Assembly (NCBI GenBank): GCA_019828595.1
Contig: JAHQRK010000017.1
Span: 62,001-126,000 of the forward strand
Direction: 5' to 3'
DNA: 64,000 nt
Origin: Aphanomyces cochlioides
Lineage: Eukaryota; Oomycota; Saprolegniomycetes; Saprolegniales; Verrucalvaceae
The notes beneath the pieces were generated by a model. It was given only the letters and a program-made list of their open reading frames with translations. It was not told the origin of the DNA and made no database searches. The first letter of the stretch is position 1. Each line of letters begins with the position of its first letter. Shown here in pieces: positions 21,513 through 32,557 of this stretch. The position numbers and the translations under genes are program-made.

Positions 21513-23787
21513 ATGACATGGATCGCCGTGGCGCTCGTAGTACTCTTCACAGGCCATGCTGTCACAGCACTAGTCAACGTGGATTGTCCCTACTATGATC
21601 TCCAAGACTCGTACGACTCGATTCTCGAGTACAATCGCAGAGACATTACATTTCACATCGTCGACCGATCGTGCGAGGTCCACGGGACGACATCCTATCT
21701 GCCGAATGGAGGCTATCAAGCAATTGGAAATCTTCACGGGGTTTCCAACGATGCCTTGTAAGTCTCTCCACCGAACGGGATGGAGTTTCACGCCAGTGTG
21801 TGTCTTGTAGAACTTTTGGCAACACACCCATCTTGACGTTGGAGAAAGCTGTCTTCCCCGACTTGACGCGTTTGTGAGATGAAAAGACAGTGAGGACTCT
21901 CGTGATCGACGTGCGACTTTGTAGGCTCTTGGATAACACGAGCATCAAGGCATTTCCACAGAAGTGGCCACCCAAGCTGCGATCCATGTACGTCAATCGC
22001 CACCACTCAGTCCTTGACGGTCGTTGTAGTTGCATGACAAACTTGGTCCTCGACATTGCGGCTCCAAATCTACCAGGTGTAAGTCTCTACTTCATCCATG
22101 CGACTCTAGTCGACATGACGTCGCTCAACAACACCATTCTGACGACATTGTACGCTCCATGGATGCCACGCGGTCGGGCTAAACCCTCTCTAGGAGCTTT
22201 GAAGCGATTCCACAACCGGTAGCGATTCCAAACTTGAACTGGTCAAACGTCGAGAGCTTGTGTGTTGCCTCGTGCAGCCTCCACTTGTCTTATTCCCGTG
22301 TAGGAAAATCGTCCACACGACGATATCGTCCATGTCAAACGTTCAGTTGAGTAGCAAGCTCGTTCGAGTGTACAAATGCGACGGGAAGGATCGACTTTGA
22401 CAATGTCGTGTAGGGAAATAGACGACACTGTCATCTCCAACTGGTTCATGACTCGAGAGACCTTTCATGCCTTGAACGACGTCAATGCCACGTTGGTGAA
22501 CTCACAGAGCAAGTACGACGAAGCCGAGTGTGTGATGGAACAAGGCACGGTCAAACTCTTGTGGTCGACCAGCACGACCAACTTTACAGTGTGCGTCCAG
22601 CACGACAGTGCACCGAGAATCGATTCCAGTAAGTCGTTTGATGAGTTTTGCATCGGCGTCGTGACTTGTCAAGTGTAGCCGTCACGACGACAGCGACGAG
22701 CGAGACGAACATTGGTTTGATTGTCGGCTTGTCCATCGGAAGCGTTCTTGTCGTGGGTCTACTTGCTGGTCTCTTTGGTCGAAAGTTGTATTTGAAGCAC
22801 CATGCTCGGACGAGTACGCGATATGCGTCGAACGAGACGCCATCTCTGAGAGGTGACGGCGACGGTGGTGCCGACATGCGTGCATTGACACTGGTGCGGC
22901 TCAACGACGCTGATGTGGACTTTCATCGATTCCTCGGGTCTGGCGTGTTTGCCAATGTTTGGCTTGGCACTTATGACAACCAACTCGTGGCGATCAAGAG
23001 ACTCAGTGCACAGTCCATCACTGTGGCTCAACTGCAGTCGTTCGTCGATGAAATCAAGCTGATGAGCCAATTCGACTGTCCATACATTGTCACTTTGATT
23101 GGAGCGTGCTGGACGCGGCCTGTGGATGTGAAATGCGTCATGGAGTACATGGACAGCGGCGATATGAAGGAGTATTTGGCGACGCATAGTCCAGAGCAAT
23201 TTCCATGGCGAGACAAGTATTTGCACGTTCAAAGCATCGCTCTGGCGCTGGCGTTCTTGCACTCGATGGACATTATCCACCGCGATTTGAAGTCAAGAAA
23301 TATTGTGATTGATTCCAAGAAGGGAACCAAGTTGACCGACTTTGGCATCTCCAAGGAAGACTTGCAGCAGACGATGACTCTCGGCGTTGGCACATTTCGA
23401 TGGATGGCTCCTGAAGTCGTCCAAGATCAGCGCTACACGACTGCAGCGGACATTTATTCGTTTGGTATTTGCCTTCCAATGATGCATCCCGACGACTCAC
23501 TCGTGGTTGTAGGCGTCGTCTTGTCCGAGTTTGACACGCATCAAATTCCATACTCTGACATGAAGAAACCAGGAGGCGACGAACCATTGTCTGACTCGGC
23601 CATCATGGTTCGAGTTGTGGCCGGGTCGATCAAGCCAACTTTCTCCAACAACTGTCCCACGTGGATCCACGACTTGGCGTATCAATGCCTATCCCATGAC
23701 GCGACTCAACGTCCGACGGCAGCTCAGTTGGCCTACAAAGTCCGCACGAAGCTTCGAGAACAAGCACCGGAACTGTTCTCACTCTAA
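21513..23787 (+). CDS. Receptor-like TKL protein kinase, cluster copy A
   Basis: Nine exons (21513-21757, 21811-21873, 21925-21987, 22030-22149, 22194-22259, 22304-22369, 22414-22628, 22679-23464, 23513-23787) give 632 residues. A signal peptide (MTWIAVALVVLFTGHAVTA) is followed by an ectodomain of Leu/Asn-rich modules, each in its own phase-2 exon, resembling leucine-rich repeats (NTSIKAFPQKWPPKLRS). A membrane helix starts at about residue 290 (NIGLIVGLSIGSVLVVG). The kinase has GSGVFANVW, VAIK (Lys386), HRDLKSRN (Asp482), DFG (Asp500) and MAPEVV, so it should be catalytically competent. The TKL class fits plant-like receptor kinases. The ligand is unknown. The last intron (48 nt) has no stop and keeps frame. 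The kinase domain is almost identical to copy B. Confidence 0.88.
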
Positions 23788-24548
23788 AGCCCAGCGATAT
23801 CATGTCCTTCACGTCGAGATAGATGATGAACTTTGTCCAAAACCATTTGCTTGCCCAAAGTATGACTGACATTCGCCCTTGTACACATTTTTCGACCAGC
23901 TGAGCAGTGGCAACGCGTTGCGGAGCTTTGTTTTCTTGTGGACGGCGGGAGGTATGCTCCACTGTTCTACAGGCCACATCGGCATGGGATGGCGCTGCGG
24001 ACAACTGAGGACCTTGCACAAGTGGTGATCAATCTGCCGTTCAAGGTCACACACATCCTGTGTCATGCTTGGTCTCGTAGATTGGACACATGAGACACAA
24101 ACGCACAAGTCGCATGCTGCACTTTCAACTAGAAAGAAATTCGCTTTGTCAACAGAAGAGGATCATGTGAGAAACACGTGCATCATCGCGGTGAAGTCTC
24201 GAGCATTACAAACTCAATCGTGCATCGTATCACTCAGTTGACGCCCAGTGTCGTGACCCATGGAATGAGTCGTGCTGCGCGCGATTCGAGGTGTCAGTGC
24301 CAAAGACACCAGCGAGCGAATGCACAAGCTCATGAGACTCTCTGCCTTCTCTCTCGATGCACCCAACCACCGCGAGTTCAACAACTTGTCCAATGGAAAA
24401 TGTTGATGTTTGCACCACCATGTCCCCCATGGGTGTGGTCATAATCACAACTGTCAATCGACCAATTGGCATATTTCGACAGCGGTCGTAATCCGTGGCA
24501 AGCCAAAGAGAGATCGTCCATGTTCGTCAAGGCATTGTGCAAGTGGAC
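23788..24548. other. Intergenic region between kinase copies A and B
   Basis: No supported gene; overlapping short frames on both strands lack recognisable features. The promoter of copy B is expected here. Confidence 0.45.
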
Positions 24549-26406
24549 ATGATTATGCTTGCTGCTGCGCTCGCGATATGCTCGATCGTCGAGGTTGTAT
24601 CCCAACTGAGCCTCAATTGTGCCTACTCGGACCTCCAACAGCCATACATCTCGATCGTGGAGTTCAATCGGAGCAACAACTTGTTTCAACTCGTCGACCA
24701 CCATTGCCAGATCCTCAACACGTCGAGCGTTCAGCCCAGCACAAACTATCAAGCGGTTGGCAACGTCCAGGACTATGTCGAGAGCTCCTTGCCCGTGCGA
24801 TGCAAAGTGGCATTGTCTGATGTCTGACTTTGTAGTACATTCGGCAACATTCCCATCTTGACGCTCGGGAAAGCCACCTTCCCGCAGACCTTGACAAGCT
24901 TGTGAGAGCAGCGACGGTCATGGCCGATCTCAATATTTGGATTTCTAGGCTCTTGTACAGCCTCAAAGCCTTTCCGCAAAGCTGGCCGCCAAATCTCAAG
25001 TTCATGTGCGCTCAATGCATTGGATATAGTTTCACTTGACGATGCTCCGTAGCTACATGGCCGACATGGTTCTTGACATTGCTCCTCCCAACCAACAAGG
25101 GCTTTCTCTGCGTTTTAAAAATGTGACCTTGAACAACATCACGTCGCTCAACAACACGCTTCTATCCAACATGTAAGGCTTGCAACATCACAACGGCTCA
25201 ACTCTGGGTAGGACGTTCGAGACGATCCCGACACCGCTGACGATTCCCAGCTTTGACTGGTCGAGCCTTGAGAACTTGTAAGTCTCTCTCTCTCAGTGCT
25301 TGACTCGAAATACGACGTCTCTCAGGATGATATCCAACGCGACAGTGTCGTCGTTGTCGAGTGTTCGCTTCAGCAACAAACTTGCTGGATTGTACGTCTT
25401 GTGTGCGCGGTGATTTCCTTGACAGTCAAACGCAGAGAATTTCGTGACGACAAGATTGCCGACTGGACAATGACCCAAGACACATTCGATGTGCTCAACA
25501 TGAGTCAATGCGGTCTTGGTAAACTCGACCAGCACGTACGATTCGAGCACGTGTACTAGCGGACAAGGCAAGACGACGTCCTTGTGGTCAAGTCGGACGT
25601 CCAATTTTACGGTGTGCATCAAGGCAAGCTCGACGACGACAAATGTTGGGTTGGTCGTGGGTTTGGCCTTTGGAGGTGCTGCCATACTGAGTGCACTTAC
25701 TAACGTTACTTACTATTGCGCTCGAAGGAAATTCTCAAAACTTGTTGAGGGCTGTCAACTGACACACCAACTTTGATGGAGGACGGGACAGGCATCGATA
25801 TGGAAGCTATCACGTTGGTACGCCTTAGTGACGCGGAAGTTCACTTGGATCGAATGTTGGGATCTGGTGCGTTTGCCAATGTTTGGCTTGGCACTTATGA
25901 CAACCAACTCGTGGCGATCAAGAGACTCAGTGCACAGTCCATCACTGTGGCTCAACTGCAGTCGTTCGTCGATGAAATCAAGCTGATGAGCCAATTCGAC
26001 TGTCCATACATTGTCACTTTGATTGGAGCGTGCTGGACGCGGCCTGTGGATGTGAAATGCGTCATGGAGTACATGGACAGCGGCGATATGAAGGAGTATT
26101 TGGCGACGCATAGTCCAGAGCAATTTCCATGGCGAGACAAGTATTTGCACGTTCAAAGCATCGCTCTGGCGCTGGCGTTCTTGCACTCGATGGACATTAT
26201 CCACCGCGATTTGAAGTCAAGAAATATTGTGATTGATTCCAAGAAGGGAACCAAGTTGACCGACTTTGGCATCTCCAAGGAAGACTTGCAGCAGACGATG
26301 ACTCTCGGCGTTGGCACATTTCGATGGATGGCTCCTGAAGTCGTCCAAGATCAGCGCTACACGACTGCAGCGGACATTTATTCGTTTGGTATTTGCCTTC
26401 CAATGA
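24549..26406 (+). pseudogene. Receptor-like TKL kinase copy B, 5' part
   Basis: The copy starts with a signal peptide (MIMLAAALAICSIVEVVS). Ectodomain exons lie at about 24549-24780, 24836-24901, 24951-25013, 25061-25172, 25219-25278, 25326-25396 and 25434 onward, arranged as in copy A. The donor after exon 1 reads GC in place of GT (TT|gcccgt). One extra base near 25503 shifts the frame where paralogues read NKVNAVLVNS. The membrane helix and kinase up to DIYSFG are present, and then Harbinger DNA begins at 26407 inside the last intron. The kinase segment 25871-26406 matches copy A base for base as far as can be seen. Confidence 0.85.
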
Positions 26407-26570
26407 GAGCATCCCTACCAGTTTGCTATTGCTATTGCTAAATGTGACAGACAAATCGGCTTGGTAAATTTAGCTCGAGAGGGGTTTCAATTACAGTTTG
26501 CTATATCCAATTGCTAAACCGTTTGTAACTGCACGCACATTATCGATCTTTTCGAGTCAACTGTCAAGGC

Positions 26571-26798
26571 ATGAGTCGAGCAAACCCCTCAATGAACTTC
26601 AATGAGCACATGAATGAATATGACGATGAGGAGGAAGTGTTCATGTCGTGCCTTGGAATGCTGGATCATTACCGGGGAAGTGCGGGGGTCAAGCGAACAC
26701 GCGAAGGGAGTGCTCCAAACAAACGACGCAATCCTGCTGCTCGACAGGCTCGGCTTCTTGAGCAATACTTTGGAACAAACCCCGTGTATACAGACTAG
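26571..26798 (+). pseudogene. ALP1/Harbinger transposase N-terminal fragment
   Basis: Begins MSRANPSMNFNEHMNEYDDE and runs through an RRNPAARQARLLEQYFG stretch to PVYTD, then a TAG. After the stop the same frame reads DFLLRFRMS, matching the conserved RRFRMS box of Harbinger/ALP1 transposases, before a second stop. The rest of the enzyme is missing. A homologous N-terminal fragment lies on the minus strand at about 51590-51760. Confidence 0.6.
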
Positions 26799-26862
26799 GA
26801 TTTTCTACTGCGTTTCAGAATGAGTTAGGCTGTTTTTCGTCGAGTACTCGACACTGTCACGT

Positions 26863-27192
26863 CTAACAACGACTACTACGAATATCCTCCTCACTTGTGC
26901 CACTTGTGCCCATGCCGTTTGAACCCCGTACTGTTCTTAAGCACGCCACGTACTTTGATACATCGTGAGAGATTGTGTGAAAGCGCGAAGACAGACTTAT
27001 AGCGGTACGGTCTTCCGACGCCGTTTGATTGTTAGACTGGCGCATGTCGAATGATTCTTTGACTCTTTTGTAAAATGAATCATTTGATTGATATATGCCT
27101 GTCGTATTGTCAGTACTGACCTGAATCCATGCCAGCCACAAAGTAATGTCTTCAATATTGGAGTAGTTGGGACCGCGACGACCGCTCGACAT
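26863..27192 (-). pseudogene. SANT/Myb-like Harbinger accessory protein fragment
   Basis: The 109-residue frame starts MSSGRRGPNYSNIEDITLW and shows a trihelix/SANT pattern (WLAWIQVSTD, then SLSSRFHTISHDVSKY and GTSEEDI). This pattern is common in accessory proteins of plant-type Harbinger elements. It lacks the usual C-terminal half, so it is probably the partner gene of the truncated transposase at 26571-26798. Confidence 0.55.
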
Positions 27193-27597
27193 GGGATTTT
27201 CAACTTTCTATCCCTCGAAGAGATGACATTAAACTTCGAAAACCGAAGTTTGATTGCTATTTCTCTTGCCAAATTTAGCAACGGATTTGGCAAACCGACC
27301 AGATTTACCAAATAGATATAGCAAATGGCAAACTGTTAAGACTTGATTTTTCCAGGTTTTTTCACTTCGATTGCCAAATTTGGCTTGAGAGGCTGGTCGG
27401 GTATCGTCGATGTCGTCGCCCATCGATGCCATAAACCACGAAATTAGATATGATTGGTTCATTGTATCCGGAATATTCCATATGTCGATGTCTGGGACGA
27501 TGTTTTGAGGGCATTTCCAGGCATTGACTCTGAGTCAGTGTCAGTCGTGGTTTGGCTTGCTGCTTGCCGTACGCATCCGCACTGAGATACAAGAGAG

Positions 27598-28708
27598 ATG
27601 AGCAAGAACAAGCAAGCAAGCTCCAAGTCGCACATAGTGTCAAGGTTGGTCAAGGCGTCGGGCAGAGCCACACAAGCACCAATATCTGAGGGTACGATCA
27701 GCTTCGACACTCTATCCTATTGTTGTTTGTAGAGTTAGCTGATTCGACTGACGCGTACGGAGAGTCAACATCAAAGCCCAGAGGCGAGGAGTCCAGTCAA
27801 GCTGTTTGGTGCGACATAAGCGTTGCTCTAATGTTTAAGCTTCGATACAAGTCTCCATTGTCACTGCGATTTCAAACAAGAAATAACAACGACAAAGGTT
27901 TGGCGTATGGATTGCTCGCTTCCGAGCTATCAGTTGATATGAGACGAGTATTCACACAAAGACAAGTAAAAGATAAGGTAGAAGTTGTAGTCTTGCATTG
28001 CGATTCACAATTGTAGCTGGCTAAAATGAAGTCTGAGTGGTCCAAGTCGAATCCCTCAACACCGCTGCCAACAGGGAATGATAGTGCAAGGTTTGATCCA
28101 ACATATTAGAGATATCAAATGATTGAATAGGTTTGTGCCTGCCCATTATGATGTCATGTTGGAGTATTGGGGTGACAAAGATGGTTATCGTCGTGAATCG
28201 CTTATGACGACGGATGATGGGTTCGAAGCTGAAGAAAAGGATGAACCAAATCGATTCAATGAGATGGCTGCTGGATTTGATGCTCAATCGGACGGACATC
28301 ATGAGGATGAACACGAATGTAAGTTGTGTCATTTCTTATTCGATTTACATTTTATCTTAACAACTAGTTGATTCATGGAACAATGCAAAGCATGCACAGC
28401 GTGATGCACGCAACAAGAAGCGAGTTTTTTCTCGCACCAAGGACGAGACGAAATCATCAAAGCAGAAAACGCATGCTGATGCTATTGAGGCTGGTCTTTT
28501 TGCAATAAAGGATGGACTGGTGTCACTTGGACAAGCAATGAGCTCAAGTGGAAGTGAACGAGCAATGAGCTCAAGTGGAAGTGAACGAGCGACGAATACA
28601 GCGACCATGGACGATGTACTGATTGCTACACGAGCTCAAACAGAAGCAATGCAAGCTCAAGCCCAGGCATTTCAGCAGTTTATGAATGCGTTTGGTAAGC
28701 AACAGTAG
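27598..28708 (+). CDS. Myb/SANT-like Harbinger accessory protein
   Basis: Five exons (27598-27691, 27733-27977, 28017-28090, 28131-28318, 28368-28708) join in frame to 313 residues. The helix-rich DNA-binding region runs through exons 2-4 (KDKLAKMKSEWSKSN, then FVPAHYDVMLEYWGDKDG). A basic stretch (NKKRVFSRTKDETKSSKQK) may be a nuclear signal. A 27-bp tandem duplication at about 28535-28588 repeats the peptide AMSSSGSER. The gene converges on the transposase at 28755-29861 with 46 bp between stops, the same tail-to-tail arrangement as in the 12675-15213 element. Confidence 0.72.
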
Positions 28709-28754
28709 ACATAGATAAGAAAGGAAATAAACAAGTAATGTCATTTCCATTGAA

Positions 28755-29861
28755 TTATCTCATTGAATTACTCAACGCATCTCGTTTCGCAATGGCAATA
28801 CTACGGAGTAGTGATGATGGCTCAACTTCTGTTGGGTCGCTCGGTTGGAAGTGATTATTTCGATCATCAAAATTGCTGAACATGTCGTCGTCGAGCATAA
28901 GCATCATGTTGTGAAGTACGAAGCATGCGGTTACATGCTTGATAGTTCGATCGAGGGATTTCTCACTCATGACGCACTTGAGTATTCTGAAACGTTCCTT
29001 GAGACGGCCAAACGCGCATTCCACGGGCATTCTGGTTGACGAGTGTCGAAGGTTGAACACATTTTGATGATAATTAAGCGCCCCGCCTTCCTCTCGATGT
29101 TGATATGGTGTAATGAGCCAAGGAAAGAGTGTGTAGCCGGAGTCTCCAATAAGAAAGGAGCCCTGTGGAATGATGCTGCGAATTGTTTGACCTAGTCTAG
29201 ACACTTTCCATATCTTCTTATCTGAAAAGGATCCTGGTCGAATATCAACCGACATAAATCGCATATTCGAGTCCACAACTGCCTGGATGTTCAATGACGG
29301 ATCTCCATGTCTGTTATAAAATCCATCGTAATCCTTAGGCCGTTGAATATCGACTAGAGTGCCATCGATAGCACCAACTACTCCATGAATATTTCGCCTC
29401 ATCGCAAATCCAGCTTCTACTCTAGCCCATTCGAGTGTAGTAGTAGGCCAATTGATCCATGTTTTCGCGTGAGAAGAAACAACGTCACTAAGCAGACTCA
29501 CAACATCAATGCACCAAGATTTTGACACGCCAAACACACCCGCAGTTTCTCTAAAGCCGCCTTGGCTACCCAAAAAATACAAAAACATAGCCACCTTCTT
29601 TTCAAAAGAATGGGCCTTTCGTTTCTTTTCTATGTCATTGCGCAAAATCTCTACAAGTCTTTCAAATGTCCGTTGGCTACAACGTAAGTTGTCGAGGAAC
29701 CATTGATTGTACTTGTGGTCGCCCATCATAGAATCGAAATCAACATCTGAAATTGTAAGGACATTGTACTTTTCTCCAACAGAGGATAGAGCACACATGC
29801 ATATACACACAGCAGACATAGCAGAAGCGGTCGCTGCAATTATAGCAGCCGCATTCGCCAT
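28755..29861 (-). CDS. Harbinger transposase (HARBI1-like)
   Basis: An uninterrupted 368-residue frame from the ATG at 29861. Catalytic residues lie in VVGAIDGTLVDI (Asp166), FLIGDSGYTL (Asp240) and PVECAFGRLKERF (Glu281), the DDE pattern of PIF/Harbinger transposases. The N-terminus has a hydrophobic Ala-rich stretch, then a helical DNA-binding region. Since the Myb-like partner nearby is also open, this unit could still be active. A residual uncertainty is whether its outer inverted repeats are those at 26407 and 30052. Confidence 0.87.
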   Translation of the reverse strand: MANAAAIIAATASAMSAVCICMCALSSVGEKYNVLTISDVDFDSMMGDHKYNQWFLDNLRCSQRTFERLVEILRNDIEKKRKAHSFEKKVAMFLYFLGSQGGFRETAGVFGVSKSWCIDVVSLLSDVVSSHAKTWINWPTTTLEWARVEAGFAMRRNIHGVVGAIDGTLVDIQRPKDYDGFYNRHGDPSLNIQAVVDSNMRFMSVDIRPGSFSDKKIWKVSRLGQTIRSIIPQGSFLIGDSGYTLFPWLITPYQHREEGGALNYHQNVFNLRHSSTRMPVECAFGRLKERFRILKCVMSEKSLDRTIKHVTACFVLHNMMLMLDDDMFSNFDDRNNHFQPSDPTEVEPSSLLRSIAIAKRDALSNSMR

Positions 29862-30052
29862 TCTCAACCAGACAAGAGATGGAAAGATGTCAGATCTGAA
29901 GTGAAGTCATTCACCGACCACAAAATCGGGAGCGTTGATGCTTGAGTTACGGTTAACATATATACGGATATCCGGACTGCAACGGACATCGACATCGACG
30001 ATTCCCGACCAGCCTCTTAGCAATCCGATTTAGCAAACTGGTACGGATGCTC

Positions 30053-30361
30053 TGATGCATCCCGACGACTCACTCGTGGTTGTAGGCGTCGTCTTGTCCG
30101 AGTTTGACACGCATCAAATTCCATACTCTTGACATGAAGAAACCAGGAGGCGACGAACCATTGTCTGACTCGGCCATCATGGTTCGAGTTGTGGCCGGGT
30201 CGATCAAGCCAACTTTCTCCAACAACTGTCCCACGTGGATCCACGACTTGGCGTATCAATGCCTATCCCATGACGCGACTCAACGTCCGACGTCAGCTCA
30301 GTTGGCCCACAAACTCTGCACGAAGCTTCGAGAACAAGCACCGGAACTGTTCTCACTCTGA
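30053..30361 (+). pseudogene. Receptor-like TKL kinase copy B, 3' part
   Basis: After the TGA duplication the sequence resumes the kinase intron of copy B and the last exon (GVVLSEFDTHQIPY to ELFSL). It is nearly identical to 23480-23787 of copy A. One extra T near 30128 shifts the frame relative to copy A. With the exon-7 frameshift, this gives copy B at least two lesions besides the transposon. Confidence 0.85.
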
Positions 30362-30670
30362 AGCCCAGCGATTGCAGATGAATCTGAAAAATATTGCGCT
30401 TAGAGCCAACGTGAATTGATTGTATTGTTGCATCAGGTCGATGGAGTTCTGGGAAATTCAAGCGTTTGACTGCTCGAACTGCAACAGGCATTCCATCTCT
30501 TGCTGTGGCCAAGAGGATCTCTGCCGATAAGTTTTTCAGCATACGGAGGGCTCGGAGGTGGAACCCCCCAGCGGTTTTGATTCACGATGATCCATATGTA
30601 GCTACATGTTGGACATGGTGCTCGACATTGCTCCACCCAACCGATAAGGGCTCTCTCTGCGTTTTCAAAA
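30362..30670 (+). pseudogene. Kinase copy C, exon-4 relic
   Basis: From 30601 the sequence matches the start of ectodomain exon 4 of the paralogues (ctacatg... encoding DMVLDIAPPN with a stop after Asn, then LSLRFQN), up to the small LTR element at 30671. The preceding bases (atccatatgtag) fit its acceptor. The stretch 30362-30600 has no clear exon. The rest of this copy resumes at 51934. Confidence 0.6.
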
Positions 30671-30972
30671 TGTGACGGCTGTGTCGGGAATTTTCCTTGT
30701 TCCGACTCTTGGCACTCTTTCCATTTTCATCTTCCTCGAATCTCATTAATGGTTCGACTTCGAACCCACGTCCTGTATATCTCTGTATTAGTATTAGTCT
30801 ATTTTAGATGTTTAGTCTAGCTAGCTATACTTCCCTCACTTCTCAAATCACTCGGTTAAGCTTATTAATTAAACCTAGCCTACCAACTTCTGTCCGCGTC
30901 TCGCTGTCCTGAGTTCCACCGAGAATAGCGTAATTAATTTGTGCGTCATCGCCAATCCCCGCGACCGTCACA
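30671..30972 (+). repeat. 5' LTR of the small LTR element
   Basis: A 302-bp direct repeat starting TGTGACGG and ending CCGTCACA. It differs from the 3' copy by scattered substitutions and lacks the MITE-bearing stretch found there. Confidence 0.85.
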
Positions 30973-31823
30973 AAGTTGGTGGAGAAGCAGGGTATTCTCC
31001 AGCTGTATTCAAGACTTTGACTCTATTACTATGGACATACGAAGACTATTCGACTCTGATGAGTCAGCCCAAGAAGCGAGCCCTAGTCCCGCTGCCCAAA
31101 CAACTGTTGTGACTGAGTCTGATATAGCTGTGATCGTTCGAATCACCTCTTAGTACTATGTAGTACAATGAAACGTGACTTACAGTACCGGATTCAACAT
31201 CATGCTAACTCGCCTGAGCAGCGTGATGACGAGAAGCAAATCCGACCCGAAATACTCCTGCGCTACCAGCCACTGAACCTGATTTGAGCGATGAATCCAT
31301 GGATCCCCTAAGCTCATCTGAGGACCACAACTACTCTGACTCAGCGCCTAGCGCGACATCAATTGGTCTTGGTGAGGTCGACGAAATGTTCATGGAGACT
31401 ATGAATCAAGAGTTTTTCTCTCCAACATACTGAACAACGAATTTGCATGCATGTGGCCGAGACTTCTGATTGTGACGATGGCTGTCGGCCATCGTGAGAC
31501 AACTATCGATAATGACTTTAAGTCAATCTTCTTCGCAACATGCGCACAATCCAGCGTTTTCAAGCTCAAGTCCGCTATCACTAGAGGCTGTCAATACAAT
31601 GACAACGGTAATGCTACCTTGGACCCAACCGGATGTGCAGAGTGAAGTCCACTTTTCTCGTTCGCTCAACCAGCCGCATGAGTCTGGACATTTGCTTCCA
31701 CCAAGTGCGCCATTAAGTCCAAGGCCTCTTATTGTAGGTGGTCTTGAGCACCAAGCGTTGCGTATGCAAACTCTTCAAGTTACTCATCCTATGGCAAGTA
31801 TCTCACCACCGCATTAACTTGGG

Positions 31824-32557
31824 ATGGCCAACGAAAACTTTATGACCACGTCCATATTAGAGCCCGCGTCCGCGGTTGCTCAACAATTATCTTCATTAAC
31901 TTTGTCTGGTCTTGATATGGATTTGTCTCTGCCAATGGTTCTCAGCGACAACATGGAAGTTGAAACTCCCGAATCTTTCGGTGAAACCACTTTGAATTTC
32001 TCCGTCAAACTGCAAACGTTATGGTCTAAATTGGAGAAGTACTCCTCAACCTTTGGTGATTTGGACAACCGCTTGACTTTGGTGTCTCAGACGTCTGAGC
32101 GTCAACATGAGCTTACTGCAGCTTCTCTGAATTCTCTTAATTCCTCTTTGTGTGATTCAGCGGACAGAACCAGCCAAGTGCAACAGGGCTTGGTCTCTAC
32201 TCGTTCCAAATTTCACTCTATGATCTCCGACTTGAAACTATCCAAATCCCCTATTGATGAAACTGACATTGTCCGTTGGAAATGACCTTATCTAACCAGC
32301 AGATTGCCATATCGAATTTGCAACAGTCCCTGCAAGTTCAAGCAACTGAACAGCAGCGCTTCAGCGAGAAACTCCAGACTCTTGCTGACAACCGCGTGGC
32401 CGACTTCCACCGCATTCTACACGAAGTCCAACTCCTCACTCGAGCTCACGAAGAAATCCGGGTCGCGACACAACAGCAACTGAATCAATCAGAGCTAACA
32501 CTTGTTGATCTCTCTAGCTCGAACAAGAATCTTGACGAACTCGTCATCGAACAATAG
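31824..32557 (+). pseudogene. Gag-like coiled-coil frame of the small LTR element
   Basis: Two overlapping frames (31824-32285 and 32276-32557) form a Ser/Leu/Gln-rich, heptad-patterned protein (FSVKLQTLWSKLEKYSSTF, then QQIAISNLQQSLQVQATEQQ). They resemble in style the long coiled coil at the start of Gag in the larger element. No zinc knuckle or enzyme motif follows. A one-step frameshift separates the two frames. Confidence 0.5.

Larger units (their letters stand above)
26407..30052. mobile_element. Composite Harbinger insertion in kinase copy B
   Basis: The ends are 22-bp inverted repeats with one mismatch, starting GAGCATCC and ending ACCAGTTTGCTA, flanked by TGA at 26404-26406 and 30053-30055. 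Comparison with copy A shows that the target was the kinase intron. The interior seems to hold two related units. On the left are remnants of an ALP1-like transposase and a SANT protein (about 26407-27340). On the right is a unit with a complete Myb-like gene and a complete transposase (about 27366-30052), whose subterminal sequences (GAGGCTGGTCGGG and CGTCGATGTCG) recur inverted at 27389-27420 and 29985-30017. The order of insertion is not resolved. Confidence 0.75.

Noticed and set aside
22759..23280. Minus-strand frame of 173 residues in kinase A, repeated in copies B, C, E and F
   Set aside because: It recurs only because the sense kinase is conserved; no independent features.
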